Source: an uncultured Methylophilus sp.
GTDB taxonomy: Bacteria > Pseudomonadota > Gammaproteobacteria > Burkholderiales > Methylophilaceae
Direction: 5' to 3'
Assembly (NCBI GenBank): GCA_936943315.1
Contig: CAKZJM010000142.1
Span: forward strand, 1-13,424
Length of the DNA: 13,424 bases
Shown one piece after another: positions 6,459-12,908 of this stretch (its first letter is position 1; each line of letters starts with the position of its first letter). Position numbers and translations under genes: made by a program. Under the pieces are notes generated by a model. It worked only from the letters and a program-made list of their open reading frames with translations, was not told the origin of the DNA and made no database searches.

Positions 6459-8063
6459 TTAAACGATTGCCTTTTTAACTGTCAGAGAAAATTGAGTGCC
6501 ATTGGGGCTGCTGATGTAATTCAGTTTCGCACCATTGGCCTCTGCGAGCTCACGCGCAATAAATAACCCTAGCCCGGTACCGGTTTTTTCCGTTGTCATG
6601 AACGGCTCAAACAGATGAGGCTGTATTTTAGGGTCCAGTCCGCTGCCGTCGTCCTTGACCATCAGGTGAATAAACTGACCGGTTTTGTCGACTACGACTT
6701 TGAGTTGCAGGCTTTGGGCCTGTTGCTGGCTATGCCGCCAACCATTCTTGCACAGATTCCACAAAATCTGGTTAATGTGCCTGCGGTCAAACACGATGCT
6801 AATCTGTTTGGTCGGCAGGTCTAGCGTAAAGTTCGCCAGGTCGATTTTTTCCACGGCACAAAATTGCTGGTAAAACTCCTGCACAAACGTATTAATATTG
6901 AATTGGTCCTGGTTAGTGCGGTCACGCCGGTTGAGCTCCAGCACATCCTTGATGATCTGGTCTAGCCGCTGCACATTGTCAGAAATGATTTGCAGCATAC
7001 GCTCTGAGCCAGGCTCTAGTGCATCTTCTTGCAACAGCTGTGTGGCGTGGCTGATGGCGCTGAGCGGGTTGCGGATTTCATGGGCGATATTGGCGGTTAA
7101 TCTGCCTAATGCTGCCAATTTAACCTGGTGCGCTTGGGTTTGGATTTGTGACCAGTCTTCAATAAAGATCACTACGCCGTTTTCAATATTTTCAGAAATC
7201 GCATGAAAGCGGATGCCTAAATCACGATTATTGATGCTGAGCTTTACTGCGTCTGCCACGGAAGGGTTGTTGGCCGGGGATGACGCTAGCAGTTGCATCA
7301 CTGCGGGCATCAGTTGTACAAGCGGTGTATGCAGCTGTACCGCCGCTTGCAAGGTGGTTTCTTCCAGGCCCAGCAGGTTACACGCTTGCTGGTTATAGTG
7401 TTTGAGGTTTCTGTACTGGTCTATCACCAGCACGCCGTTAGGCATTTCTTGCGTGATCAGCGCATTGGTTTTGGCCAGGTGTTCAATGTCCTGACCGCGT
7501 TGCGTTGCCAGAATTTCGCTACTTTGCATGCGGGCCGTCAATGTCTGTGCCAACCAGGCGGTGGCAAAACAGCTTAATGAGAGCAGGACAGAGTTACTGT
7601 ATTCGTTGATGGGCAGGTTACGGTGAATAATCTGGAAGGTATTCTCCAGCAAAATGCCTATGGTGGCGATGGAGGCATAAAACAGGGCGAAGCGGCCATC
7701 GCTGATCAGTCCGGCAAAGATAATGTTGATAATCAGCAAGAGCCCAATGCCGCTCTGGTTGCCCGGTAAAAAGTGCATCATCACCGCTAAAAATACGATA
7801 TCCAAGCTGGTTTGGATTTTTAACGCCATGCCACGCTTGGATTGTAGCGACTCAAAGCTGACGCTGACCGCGATGGCATACAAAAAGAAGATCAGCAACA
7901 GCCAGAATGAGAACGAAGGCTCAGAGGGCGCATTTCTGAAATAGGGCCAAAGCTGGCTGCCAAAAAGCATGCCTGAGGCGCCAAGCCGATAAAGGCTATA
8001 AAGCCTGAGATGCTGGGTGTCTGGGGTCTTCTCCGCGGTAGGCGTAATGACGGTGGCTGTCAT
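6459..8063 (-). CDS. pilS: Membrane sensor histidine kinase PilS
   Basis: PilS is the sensor kinase of the PilS/PilR pair, which controls type IV pilus expression. The 534-aa protein has hydrophobic membrane segments over about residues 22-175 and a PAS-like domain at about 200-300 (MPNGVLVIDQYRNLKHYNQQACNLLG). The dimerisation/phosphoacceptor domain carries H328 in LTANIAHEIRNPLSAI. The ATPase domain has an N-box (WNLCKNGWRHS, where the usual Ala after NxxxN is Gly-Trp), DDGSGLDP and GTGLGLFIARELAEANG. ATG 8063 has GGAG 8 bases upstream (complement of 8072-8075). A 31-codon ORF ends on this start as TGATG. The gene is divergent from the sigma factor gene. Confidence 0.93.
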   Translation of the reverse strand: MTATVITPTAEKTPDTQHLRLYSLYRLGASGMLFGSQLWPYFRNAPSEPSFSFWLLLIFFLYAIAVSVSFESLQSKRGMALKIQTSLDIVFLAVMMHFLPGNQSGIGLLLIINIIFAGLISDGRFALFYASIATIGILLENTFQIIHRNLPINEYSNSVLLSLSCFATAWLAQTLTARMQSSEILATQRGQDIEHLAKTNALITQEMPNGVLVIDQYRNLKHYNQQACNLLGLEETTLQAAVQLHTPLVQLMPAVMQLLASSPANNPSVADAVKLSINNRDLGIRFHAISENIENGVVIFIEDWSQIQTQAHQVKLAALGRLTANIAHEIRNPLSAISHATQLLQEDALEPGSERMLQIISDNVQRLDQIIKDVLELNRRDRTNQDQFNINTFVQEFYQQFCAVEKIDLANFTLDLPTKQISIVFDRRHINQILWNLCKNGWRHSQQQAQSLQLKVVVDKTGQFIHLMVKDDGSGLDPKIQPHLFEPFMTTEKTGTGLGLFIARELAEANGAKLNYISSPNGTQFSLTVKKAIV

Positions 8064-8158
8064 CAGGCAGGCTCCGCAGCCACGCTGGCAGAGGCGTCTT
8101 GAATCGGTGAAAGTGACAGATGAAGCAGGGTGATCGTGGGTGTTGTTTTGATTGTCAT
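8063..8158 (-). CDS. Candidate 31-codon ORF overlapping the pilS start
   Basis: ATG at 8158-8156 opens a frame of 31 codons. Its TGA stop shares a base with the pilS ATG (TGATG), a typical arrangement for coupled translation. The peptide begins MTIKTTPTITLLHLSLSP. It has no strong Shine-Dalgarno and no recognisable family. It lies about 27 bases downstream of the expected start of the pilS transcript. It may be a coupling leader or chance. Confidence 0.25.
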   Translation of the reverse strand: MTIKTTPTITLLHLSLSPIQDASASVAAEPA

Positions 8159-8191
8159 AATAGGGGCCGTACTTTCGCTGCTATCGGCCTT

Positions 8192-8200
8192 ATTCTAACA
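8192..8200 (-). promoter_or_regulatory. pilS: Extended -10 promoter element for pilSR
   Basis: On the minus strand these bases read TGTTAGAAT, an extended -10 (TG-n-TAGAAT). The matching -35 region is poor (TCAGTT). It lies 17 bases from the divergent element for the sigma factor gene, so the two promoters would share or compete for upstream sequence. Confidence 0.4.
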
Positions 8201-8217
8201 GTAAATAAATTTAAAAC

Positions 8218-8226
8218 TGATATACT
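8218..8226 (+). promoter_or_regulatory. Extended -10 promoter element for the sigma factor operon
   Basis: TGATATACT is an extended -10 (TG-a-TATACT, five of six matches to TATAAT). No good -35 is seen at 17 bp. Transcription from about 8233 would give a leader of roughly 120 bases before the GTG start at 8354. Confidence 0.5.
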
Positions 8227-8250
8227 CGCAGGCAACAGGGAGATAAAACA

Positions 8251-8331
8251 GTGCATATTTCTTTGATGACACATGATAATCAACAACAATGTCGCGAAAA
8301 TGGCACCTTCACCCGCCTAATGGGCGGGTGA
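8251..8331 (+). CDS. Candidate 26-codon leader ORF before the sigma factor gene
   Basis: GTG 8251 has GGGAG (8238-8242) at a spacing of 8, a better ribosome site than the sigma gene itself has. The frame runs through LMTHDNQQQCRENG and stops at TGA 8329-8331, inside the 3' arm of the hairpin at 8309-8331. The peptide matches no family I know. The good ribosome site and the stop placed in a stem make a regulatory leader plausible; it could also be chance. Confidence 0.35.
   Translation: MHISLMTHDNQQQCRENGTFTRLMGG
8309..8331 (+). promoter_or_regulatory. Strong hairpin in the sigma factor leader
   Basis: TCACCCGCC (8309-8317) and GGCGGGTGA (8323-8331) form a 9-bp perfect stem with loop TAATG. 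No T-tract follows (ATCTCGGGG), so it is not a standard intrinsic terminator. It ends 22 bases before the GTG start at 8354, near the GGGGATGGGA stretch that serves as ribosome site. Confidence 0.55.
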
Positions 8332-8353
8332 TCTCGGGGATGGGAATCTAGTA

Positions 8354-8929
8354 GTGGCAAGTGCGCAGGAAATATCAGATTTTTTACGTCAGGTTGAAAA
8401 GCGGGCCTTCAGGCAAACCGCTTATGCGGTGCGTGATGACCATGTTGCACTGGATATTGTGCAGGATGCGATGCTGAAGCTGGCCGATAAGTATGCCGGC
8501 AAGCCGATTGAAGAATATCCCATGCTGTTTCAGCGCATCCTGCAAAATACCATGCGGGATTACTGGCGGCGGCAAAAAGTACGTAACCTGTGGACGACCT
8601 TGTTTTCATCCTTTGGTCAGCAAGAGGATGAAGACTATGATCCACTCGAAACCATAGAAGTAGAAAGTGCTGACAGTGACCCCGCAGGCCAGTTGGAGCG
8701 GGCACAAATCATGGCACTGATTGAAAAAGCCCTGACAAAATTACCGACACGTCAACGAGAAGCATTTGTGTTGCGTTATTGGGAGGAATTGGATGTTGCT
8801 GAAACGGCATCAGTCATGGGTTGTTCTGAAGGAAGTGTCAAAACGCATTGCTCACGGGCAGTCAGTGCGTTATCCATGTTATTAGAGCAAGCCGGGATTG
8901 GTGCCCGTCAGATGCGAAAAAAGGAGTAG
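8354..8929 (+). CDS. RNA polymerase sigma factor (ECF/sigma-70 like)
   Basis: This is a 191-aa alternative sigma factor with only regions 2 and 4. Region 2 spans about residues 13-77 (ALDIVQDAMLKLADKY, MRDYWRRQKVRN). Region 4 spans about 127-175 (LPTRQREAFVLRYWEELDVAETASVMGCSEGSVKTHCSRAVSAL), with its helix-turn-helix. An acidic linker (QQEDEDYDPLE) joins them. The start is GTG 8354, since no in-frame ATG occurs before codon 40; GGGA lies about 8 bases upstream and TAG at 8351 blocks the frame of a nearby ATG. This sigma factor followed by DUF3619 and DUF3106 genes is a recurring betaproteobacterial cluster. I infer that the next gene may act as its membrane partner. The regulon is unknown. 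Confidence 0.88.
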   Translation: MASAQEISDFLRQVEKRAFRQTAYAVRDDHVALDIVQDAMLKLADKYAGKPIEEYPMLFQRILQNTMRDYWRRQKVRNLWTTLFSSFGQQEDEDYDPLETIEVESADSDPAGQLERAQIMALIEKALTKLPTRQREAFVLRYWEELDVAETASVMGCSEGSVKTHCSRAVSALSMLLEQAGIGARQMRKKE

Positions 8930-8933
8930 AGCC

Positions 8934-9305
8934 ATGAGGAAACAACGTCTTCTGGAAGACGACTTGCCTATCCCTCTGCGCGAAGGTGTTGAGTGGCTAA
9001 AGCAAGACGATAGTCGGTTACCTGCCGAAGTGGAAACCCGTCTGGCGCTAGCGCGCCAGGCTGCGTTAAAGCGTTTTGAGGAATCTTCACAGACTGGCTA
9101 CGCCTGGTCAAGTGTGTTGTCCTGGGCGTCATTTGGCCATCCGCGCATGGCTGGCATGGCCGCCCTGTCAGTGTTTTTTGCGGTGGGCTTATTTGTCCTC
9201 ACCGCTAGCCACAATGATGACGCCATGCTGCTGAGTGATGATTTGCCAGTAGAGGCGTTTGTCGATAACGGCTTTGATGCCTGGCAATATTCGGAAAATA
9301 TCTGA
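8934..9305 (+). CDS. DUF3619 family membrane protein, possible anti-sigma partner
   Basis: This is a 123-aa protein with a soluble N-terminal half (VETRLALARQAALKRF), one hydrophobic segment at about residues 73-91 (AALSVFFAVGLFVLTA) and a C-terminal tail with LLSDDLPVEAFVDNGFDAW. The short N-terminal domain, single membrane helix and DDLP tail fit DUF3619. ATG 8934 is fixed by a perfect AAGGAG (8921-8926, spacing 7) that overlaps the end of the sigma gene, so the two are coupled. By position and topology it resembles a membrane anti-sigma factor. That role is inference and has not, to my knowledge, been assigned to the family. Confidence 0.75.
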   Translation: MRKQRLLEDDLPIPLREGVEWLKQDDSRLPAEVETRLALARQAALKRFEESSQTGYAWSSVLSWASFGHPRMAGMAALSVFFAVGLFVLTASHNDDAMLLSDDLPVEAFVDNGFDAWQYSENI

Positions 9306-9359
9306 GGCCTTTGGCTGATGTATTTCAGAGTTCGTGCTTAATAATAAAATAATGAGTCA

Positions 9360-9884
9360 ATGGAACAACGAGAAATGATGCGAAATCATTCGTTTTTATC
9401 AGGGTGGTTGGTGTGTTCGCTATGCGTGGGGCTTTCACTGCCCGCAGCGCATGCTTCAGGGGTTGCGTCAGGTCTGCGATGGGTCGCCATGGCTGATATT
9501 GGCGCCATCAAAAATGACTTATCCCCCACGGATCCTTCTGCAAATGTGACTTGGTCGCAATTGACCGATCAGCAACGCTCGGTGCTGTCGCCGTTAGCCG
9601 GTGAATGGGATACTTTGCGGCCCTGGCAGCGTGAAAAAATGCTGGATATTGCCAAAGAATACCCCAAAATGGATGCGCAAAAGCAGCAGCGAATCCAGCA
9701 TCAACTGGTCAAGTGGAGCCGCATGACCCCCTATGAGCGTGAAAATGCTCGCAAACGCTACCAGCAGTTTCAGAGCTTAACGCCAGAGAAAAAAGAGGCC
9801 CTGCGCAAGCAATGGAAAGAACACAAGCAAAAGTCCGCGATCACAGAAGGCTATGACCCTGAGTTTGACGGAGCAGAGCATTAG
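9360..9884 (+). CDS. DUF3106 domain protein, exported
   Basis: This is a 174-aa predicted periplasmic protein. An N-terminal signal sequence (SFLSGWLVCSLCVGLSLPAAHA, likely cut after AHA) is followed by an alpha-helical, charged domain with repeated phrases such as LTDQQRSVLSPLAGEW, MTPYERENARKRYQQF and LTPEKKEALRKQWKEH. These short repeats are the mark of DUF3106. The start is uncertain: ATG 9360 is used here, but ATG 9375 or 9378 would remove an acidic stretch (MEQRE) that is unusual before a signal peptide; none has a strong Shine-Dalgarno. It is the third gene of the sigma-DUF3619-DUF3106 cluster and ends before a bidirectional terminator. Its function is unknown. Confidence 0.8.
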   Translation: MEQREMMRNHSFLSGWLVCSLCVGLSLPAAHASGVASGLRWVAMADIGAIKNDLSPTDPSANVTWSQLTDQQRSVLSPLAGEWDTLRPWQREKMLDIAKEYPKMDAQKQQRIQHQLVKWSRMTPYERENARKRYQQFQSLTPEKKEALRKQWKEHKQKSAITEGYDPEFDGAEH

Positions 9885-9933
9885 TGTGATGCCGAAGAAC
9901 TTTAACGATCGTTGCTTTATTGAGTCGTTATCC

Positions 9934-9967
9934 AATAAAAAACCCGCGATATCGCGGGTTTTTTATT
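9934..9967. terminator. Perfect-palindrome bidirectional terminator
   Basis: A 34-base perfect palindrome has 17-base arms beginning AATAAAAAACCCGCGAT. Folded, it gives a GC-rich stem with a short AT loop, flanked by A6 on one side and T6 on the other. It therefore works for the DUF3106 gene on + and for pbpG on -. Confidence 0.9.
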
Positions 9968-9988
9968 TGCAGGTTAACGTGTATTCAT

Positions 9989-11110
9989 TCAGTTGGCTTC
10001 TTCACCCAGTGATTTGCTCATGGACAGCCCGGTGAGGACAATTTCACCTTCTCCGCCGTTATGAGAAGTTAGGGTGCTGTAGTTATGCTCCATCCATTTT
10101 TTGATACGTTTAGCATCACCAATCCGGGTCAGTTTGCCGACAGAGTCCAGCAGCACCAGGATCAGCGGTTCGCCTGCAATGGTGGCCTGCATCACAAGGC
10201 AGCGGCCTGCTTCACTGATATAACCGGTTTTTGATAAGCCGATCTCCCAGCTGCTGTTGCCGCTTTCGCGTACCAGGGCATTGGTATTGTGAAAGTGCAC
10301 TGGCTGGCGGCGGGTGCCCACATTTAAGTCATAGTCAGAAGTCGTGGTAATTTGGCGGATCAAAGGATACTGATACGCAGCATGCACCATTTTTGCCAAG
10401 TCCATCGCGGTGGATACGTTATTGCTGGTGAGTCCGGTAGAGTCTTCAAAGTGCGTGTTCATCATGCCCAGGCTCACAGCTTTGGCATTCATATCTTGGA
10501 TAAAGCGTGCCTTGCCGCCAGGGTAGTTGGTTGCCAGTGCTGAAGCTGCGCGGTTTTCTGAGGCAATCAAAGCCAGGTTGAGCATGTCTTCACGCGTCAT
10601 GGTGGTGCCTACGGGCAAACGTGAAGAAGTGCCTTTGAGATAGTCCACATCCATTTCGGTAATAGAAACCTGCTCGTTCAAATTAAGCTTGGCATCCAGC
10701 ACTACCATGGCTGTCATCAGTTTGGTCACTGAGGCAATCGGTGTTGGGGTATCCAGGTTTTTGGAATAAATGATTTCATGCGTGTTCTGGTTCATCACCA
10801 AGGCTTTGGTTGAAGCAATGGAGAGGTTTCCATTACCAGACTTGCCTTCGAATGAATCAAACATTTCTGCGTCGACGGCAGATCGGGCTGATTTTCTGGC
10901 ATGTCCATGCATCTTGACCGGACGCATGGATTTGGTTTTCTCGGGATTGACGCGATATTGCGAAGAAGATGCTCTGGTGCTGTACTTCTTGCTCTTGCTG
11001 GCAGACACCGTCTGTTTCTTGGAAGGTGACTTTGCTGAGGCTTGACCCGCAGGTGCAAAAGCGATGGAACACACTAGCAATACTTTAAGACAATGCTTGT
11101 AAAAACTCAT
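9989..11110 (-). CDS. pbpG: D-alanyl-D-alanine endopeptidase (PBP7/8 type, peptidase S11)
   Basis: This is a periplasmic serine peptidase that cuts D-Ala-containing cross-links in peptidoglycan during wall remodelling. The three penicillin-binding motifs are present: S127-V-T-K130 in ASVTKLMTAM, S184-E-N186 in ASENRAAS, and K294-T-G296 in SKTGYISEAG. The start at 11110 (373 aa) has AGGAAGG 6 bases upstream and gives a clean signal peptide ending AGQASA. A longer frame from TTG 11164 would lie over the promoter. Between the signal and the catalytic domain there is a Ser/Lys-rich segment (about residues 25-75) that is probably flexible and could bind the wall. There is no long C-terminal PBP5-like domain with an amphipathic anchor, which favours PBP7/8 over DacA/DacC. 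The gene is divergent from gcvH. Confidence 0.9.
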   Translation of the reverse strand: MSFYKHCLKVLLVCSIAFAPAGQASAKSPSKKQTVSASKSKKYSTRASSSQYRVNPEKTKSMRPVKMHGHARKSARSAVDAEMFDSFEGKSGNGNLSIASTKALVMNQNTHEIIYSKNLDTPTPIASVTKLMTAMVVLDAKLNLNEQVSITEMDVDYLKGTSSRLPVGTTMTREDMLNLALIASENRAASALATNYPGGKARFIQDMNAKAVSLGMMNTHFEDSTGLTSNNVSTAMDLAKMVHAAYQYPLIRQITTTSDYDLNVGTRRQPVHFHNTNALVRESGNSSWEIGLSKTGYISEAGRCLVMQATIAGEPLILVLLDSVGKLTRIGDAKRIKKWMEHNYSTLTSHNGGEGEIVLTGLSMSKSLGEEAN

Positions 11111-11135
11111 AATCAACCTTCCTAAAACCCGCCTC

Positions 11136-11164
11136 ATTATTGCCCAGTAATTATTCAGAGTCAA
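11136..11164 (-). promoter_or_regulatory. pbpG: Sigma70 promoter of pbpG
   Basis: On the minus strand, TTGACT (11164-11159) is followed after exactly 17 bases by AATAAT (11141-11136). Each hexamer matches the consensus at five of six positions. Transcription from about 11129 would give a 19-base leader that just contains the AGGAAGG ribosome site, which supports the start at 11110. Confidence 0.7.
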
Positions 11165-11290
11165 TCACTTATCGCAATTTTTTAGTGTAAAAAATTAAAC
11201 CGCTTTTCTTCATTCGCCGCAATAAGTTTTGGCTCGTTTAACAGAGTGTGGCACAATAATTATCCACTAAACTTTTGATTTTTAAATCAT

Positions 11291-11662
11291 ATGTCAGCAG
11301 GCTTGAAATACTTCTTTTCTAAAGACCACACCTGGGCGGCGCAATCCGAAGATGGGCTGTGGCTGGTAGGTATCACCGATTATGCACAAAACATGCTGGG
11401 CGATGTGGTGTTTGTGGATCCGCCAAAAGTGGGGCAGTCTGTGCAGCAATCCACTGTGTGTGGCTTGATAGAATCGGTCAAAACGGGTTCTGACCTCTAT
11501 GCGCCGCTCACCGGGGTGGTGCAGGCCATTAATGAAGAAGCCCTTTTTTCACCTGAAAAGATTAATGATCACCCTTACGACACCTGGTTATTCAAGCTGG
11601 CGCCAGAGGCCACTGGTGCCGAGGCTTTGCTGGATAAAACAGCTTACGAAGCAGGACTTTAA
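11291..11662 (+). CDS. gcvH: Glycine cleavage system H protein
   Basis: This is a 123-aa lipoyl carrier that shuttles the aminomethyl group between the P, T and L proteins of the glycine cleavage system. The lipoylation site is K64 in GLIESVKTGSDLYAPLTG. The N-terminal part (YFFSKDHTWA, VGITDYAQNMLGDVVFVDPP) and the end (INDHPYDTWLFKL) match the family in order and length. No gcvT or gcvP lies beside it, so it is either distant from its partners or serves as a lipoate donor. ATG 11291 has no Shine-Dalgarno; upstream is an A/T-rich stretch. A weak TTGGCT-17-CACAAT pair (11229-11257) may be its promoter. Its last 4 bases overlap the end of a convergent small ORF. Confidence 0.9.
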   Translation: MSAGLKYFFSKDHTWAAQSEDGLWLVGITDYAQNMLGDVVFVDPPKVGQSVQQSTVCGLIESVKTGSDLYAPLTGVVQAINEEALFSPEKINDHPYDTWLFKLAPEATGAEALLDKTAYEAGL

Positions 11663-11868
11663 GGCGCGATGGATGGCTGCGCTTTTTTGATTTTAAGCGT
11701 AGGCTCGGCGTAGAGTAAATCCGCAAGATGTACGCGGACAGTTTTGCCCGAGGCTGGCTGGCTATGTAATGACAGTGTGGTGTGGTGGATATTCAAGTCG
11801 CGGCTGGCGAATCCCAGAAAAACCAGCATGGTCAGCATAAAAGAGATTCTGAGTGAAAGTTGTTGCAT
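11659..11868 (-). CDS. Small hypothetical membrane-anchored or exported protein
   Basis: This is a 69-aa ORF with no recognised family. The N-terminus (LRISFMLTMLVFLGFA) is a signal or anchor segment. The rest is polar, including TVRVHLADLLYAEPTLKIKK, and would lie in the periplasm. AAGGAA stands 6 bases before ATG 11868, a good ribosome site that argues the gene is real. It is convergent with gcvH and their stop codons overlap by 4 bases. It is divergent from the FmdB gene. No function is suggested. Confidence 0.6.
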   Translation of the reverse strand: MQQLSLRISFMLTMLVFLGFASRDLNIHHTTLSLHSQPASGKTVRVHLADLLYAEPTLKIKKAQPSIAP

Positions 11869-11939
11869 GTTGAGTTCCTTAAAGTCTTTTTAATTCAATT
11901 ACATCGCAGCCGTTTTGATGATTTGTAACGCGAATCAGG

Positions 11940-11945
11940 TATAAT
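11940..11945 (+). promoter_or_regulatory. -10 box for the FmdB-DUF502 genes
   Basis: TATAAT is a perfect -10 hexamer, 52 bases before the FmdB start at 11998. The nearest -35-like hexamer, TTGATG (11915-11920), is at a wide 19-bp spacing. Confidence 0.55.
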
Positions 11946-11997
11946 TTGCGCTTACTAAAAAATTTTCAGCAAGTTGTTCTTCGGGTTGTGTTAACAA

Positions 11998-12267
11998 ATG
12001 CCTATCTACGATTTCCAATGTACTGCGTGTGGTTACCAGCAAGAGCTGATGCGCAAGGTTTCTGCGCCTTCAGTCGAGGCTTGCCCTAAGTGCCAGCAGC
12101 AGACGTTTAGCAAGCAAGTGTCTGCCCCCAACTTTCAATTAAGCGGTAGCGGCTGGTATGCCACCGATTTCAAAAACAATCAGTCAGCCGCCGGCAGTAA
12201 ACCTGCTGAATCCGCCAGTGCAGGTGAGTCTGCCAAGTGCAATCCCGGTTGCGCCTGCCACTCATAA
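11998..12267 (+). CDS. FmdB family zinc-ribbon protein
   Basis: This is an 89-aa small protein with a single zinc ribbon: C8-x-x-C11 (FQCTACGYQQE) and C29-x-x-C32 (ACPKC). The family was named after a putative regulator of formamidase/amidase genes, but its role is mostly undefined. The middle segment FQLSGSGWYATDFK is conserved in the family. A low-complexity Ala/Ser linker leads to a second cysteine cluster at the C-terminus, C81, C85 and C87 (CNPGCACHS), also known from proteobacterial members. The start at ATG 11998 has only a weak GGGTTGTG upstream. It is followed by DUF502 after 9 bases and then aspS, a recurring betaproteobacterial order. Confidence 0.85.
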   Translation: MPIYDFQCTACGYQQELMRKVSAPSVEACPKCQQQTFSKQVSAPNFQLSGSGWYATDFKNNQSAAGSKPAESASAGESAKCNPGCACHS

Positions 12268-12276
12268 ACGATCCCC

Positions 12277-12876
12277 ATGAAAAAATATTTCATCACAGGC
12301 TTGCTGGTACTGGTCCCATTATTTATTACGGTGTGGGTGCTTAAAACTTTAGTGCAAACGCTGGACCAGAGCCTGTTGTTGCTGCCTGCCGCCTGGCGCC
12401 CAGAAGCGTGGCTGGGGGTAGATATTCCCGGCTTTGGCGTGATTCTGACGGTGGGTATTGTGCTCGCTACAGGCTTGGTGGCAACCAATATTTTCGGCCA
12501 GCAACTGATTGAGTTGTGGGAAGGCCTGCTGATCCGTGTGCCGGTAGTGAAATCCATTTATTCCAGCGTTAAGCAAGTCTCAGATACCTTGTTTTCGGAT
12601 TCTGGCAATGCTTTCCGCCAGGCACTGCTGATTCAGTATCCCCGTGAGGGCGTATGGACCATCGCCTTTTTGACCGGCACGCCGGGGGGCGATGTGACCA
12701 ACCATTTGCAGGGTGAGTATGTCAGCGTGTATGTTCCCACCACACCTAACCCGACCTCGGGCTTTTTTCTCATGCTGCCTAAAGCCGATGTCATTCCGCT
12801 CGACATGAGTGTGGATCAGGCCTTGAAATACATCATCAGCATGGGTACAGTGGCGCCCTTGCCTAAACACCATTAA
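12277..12876 (+). CDS. DUF502 family inner-membrane protein
   Basis: This is a 199-aa protein with two N-terminal membrane segments: residues 4-27 (YFITGLLVLVPLFITVWVL) and about 50-75 (IPGFGVILTVGIVLATGLVATN). A cytoplasmic beta-rich domain follows. Family marks are the early GLLVLVPLFIT, IPVVKSIYSSVKQV-like RVPVVKSIYSSVKQVSDTLF at about residues 87-106, and VYVPTTPNPTSGFFLML in the soluble part. The function is not established. The gene lies between fmdB-like and aspS, probably co-transcribed with fmdB. It has no clear Shine-Dalgarno, and a promoter-like element for aspS overlaps its end. Confidence 0.88.
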   Translation: MKKYFITGLLVLVPLFITVWVLKTLVQTLDQSLLLLPAAWRPEAWLGVDIPGFGVILTVGIVLATGLVATNIFGQQLIELWEGLLIRVPVVKSIYSSVKQVSDTLFSDSGNAFRQALLIQYPREGVWTIAFLTGTPGGDVTNHLQGEYVSVYVPTTPNPTSGFFLMLPKADVIPLDMSVDQALKYIISMGTVAPLPKHH

Positions 12877-12902
12877 CCGCAACACCACTTTAACTTTATA
12901 AA
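12873..12902 (+). promoter_or_regulatory. aspS: Possible aspS promoter allowing a leaderless transcript
   Basis: TTAACC (12873-12878), an 18-base spacer and TATAAA (12897-12902) resemble a sigma70 promoter. Seven bases after the box comes the first ATG (12909). No Shine-Dalgarno is seen ahead of aspS. A start of transcription at or beside the ATG would give a leaderless message. Inferred from spacing only. Confidence 0.35.
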
Positions 12903-12908
12903 ATTATT

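Noticed and set aside
9904..9913. Palindrome AACGATCGTT after the DUF3106 gene
   Set aside because: It is short, lies next to the real terminator and has no sign of function.
11249..11263. Sigma54-like -24 element TGGCAC upstream of gcvH, tempting because PilR is a sigma54 activator
   Set aside because: The -12 half lacks the GC at the required spacing (TTAT instead of TTGC), so only half of the site is present.
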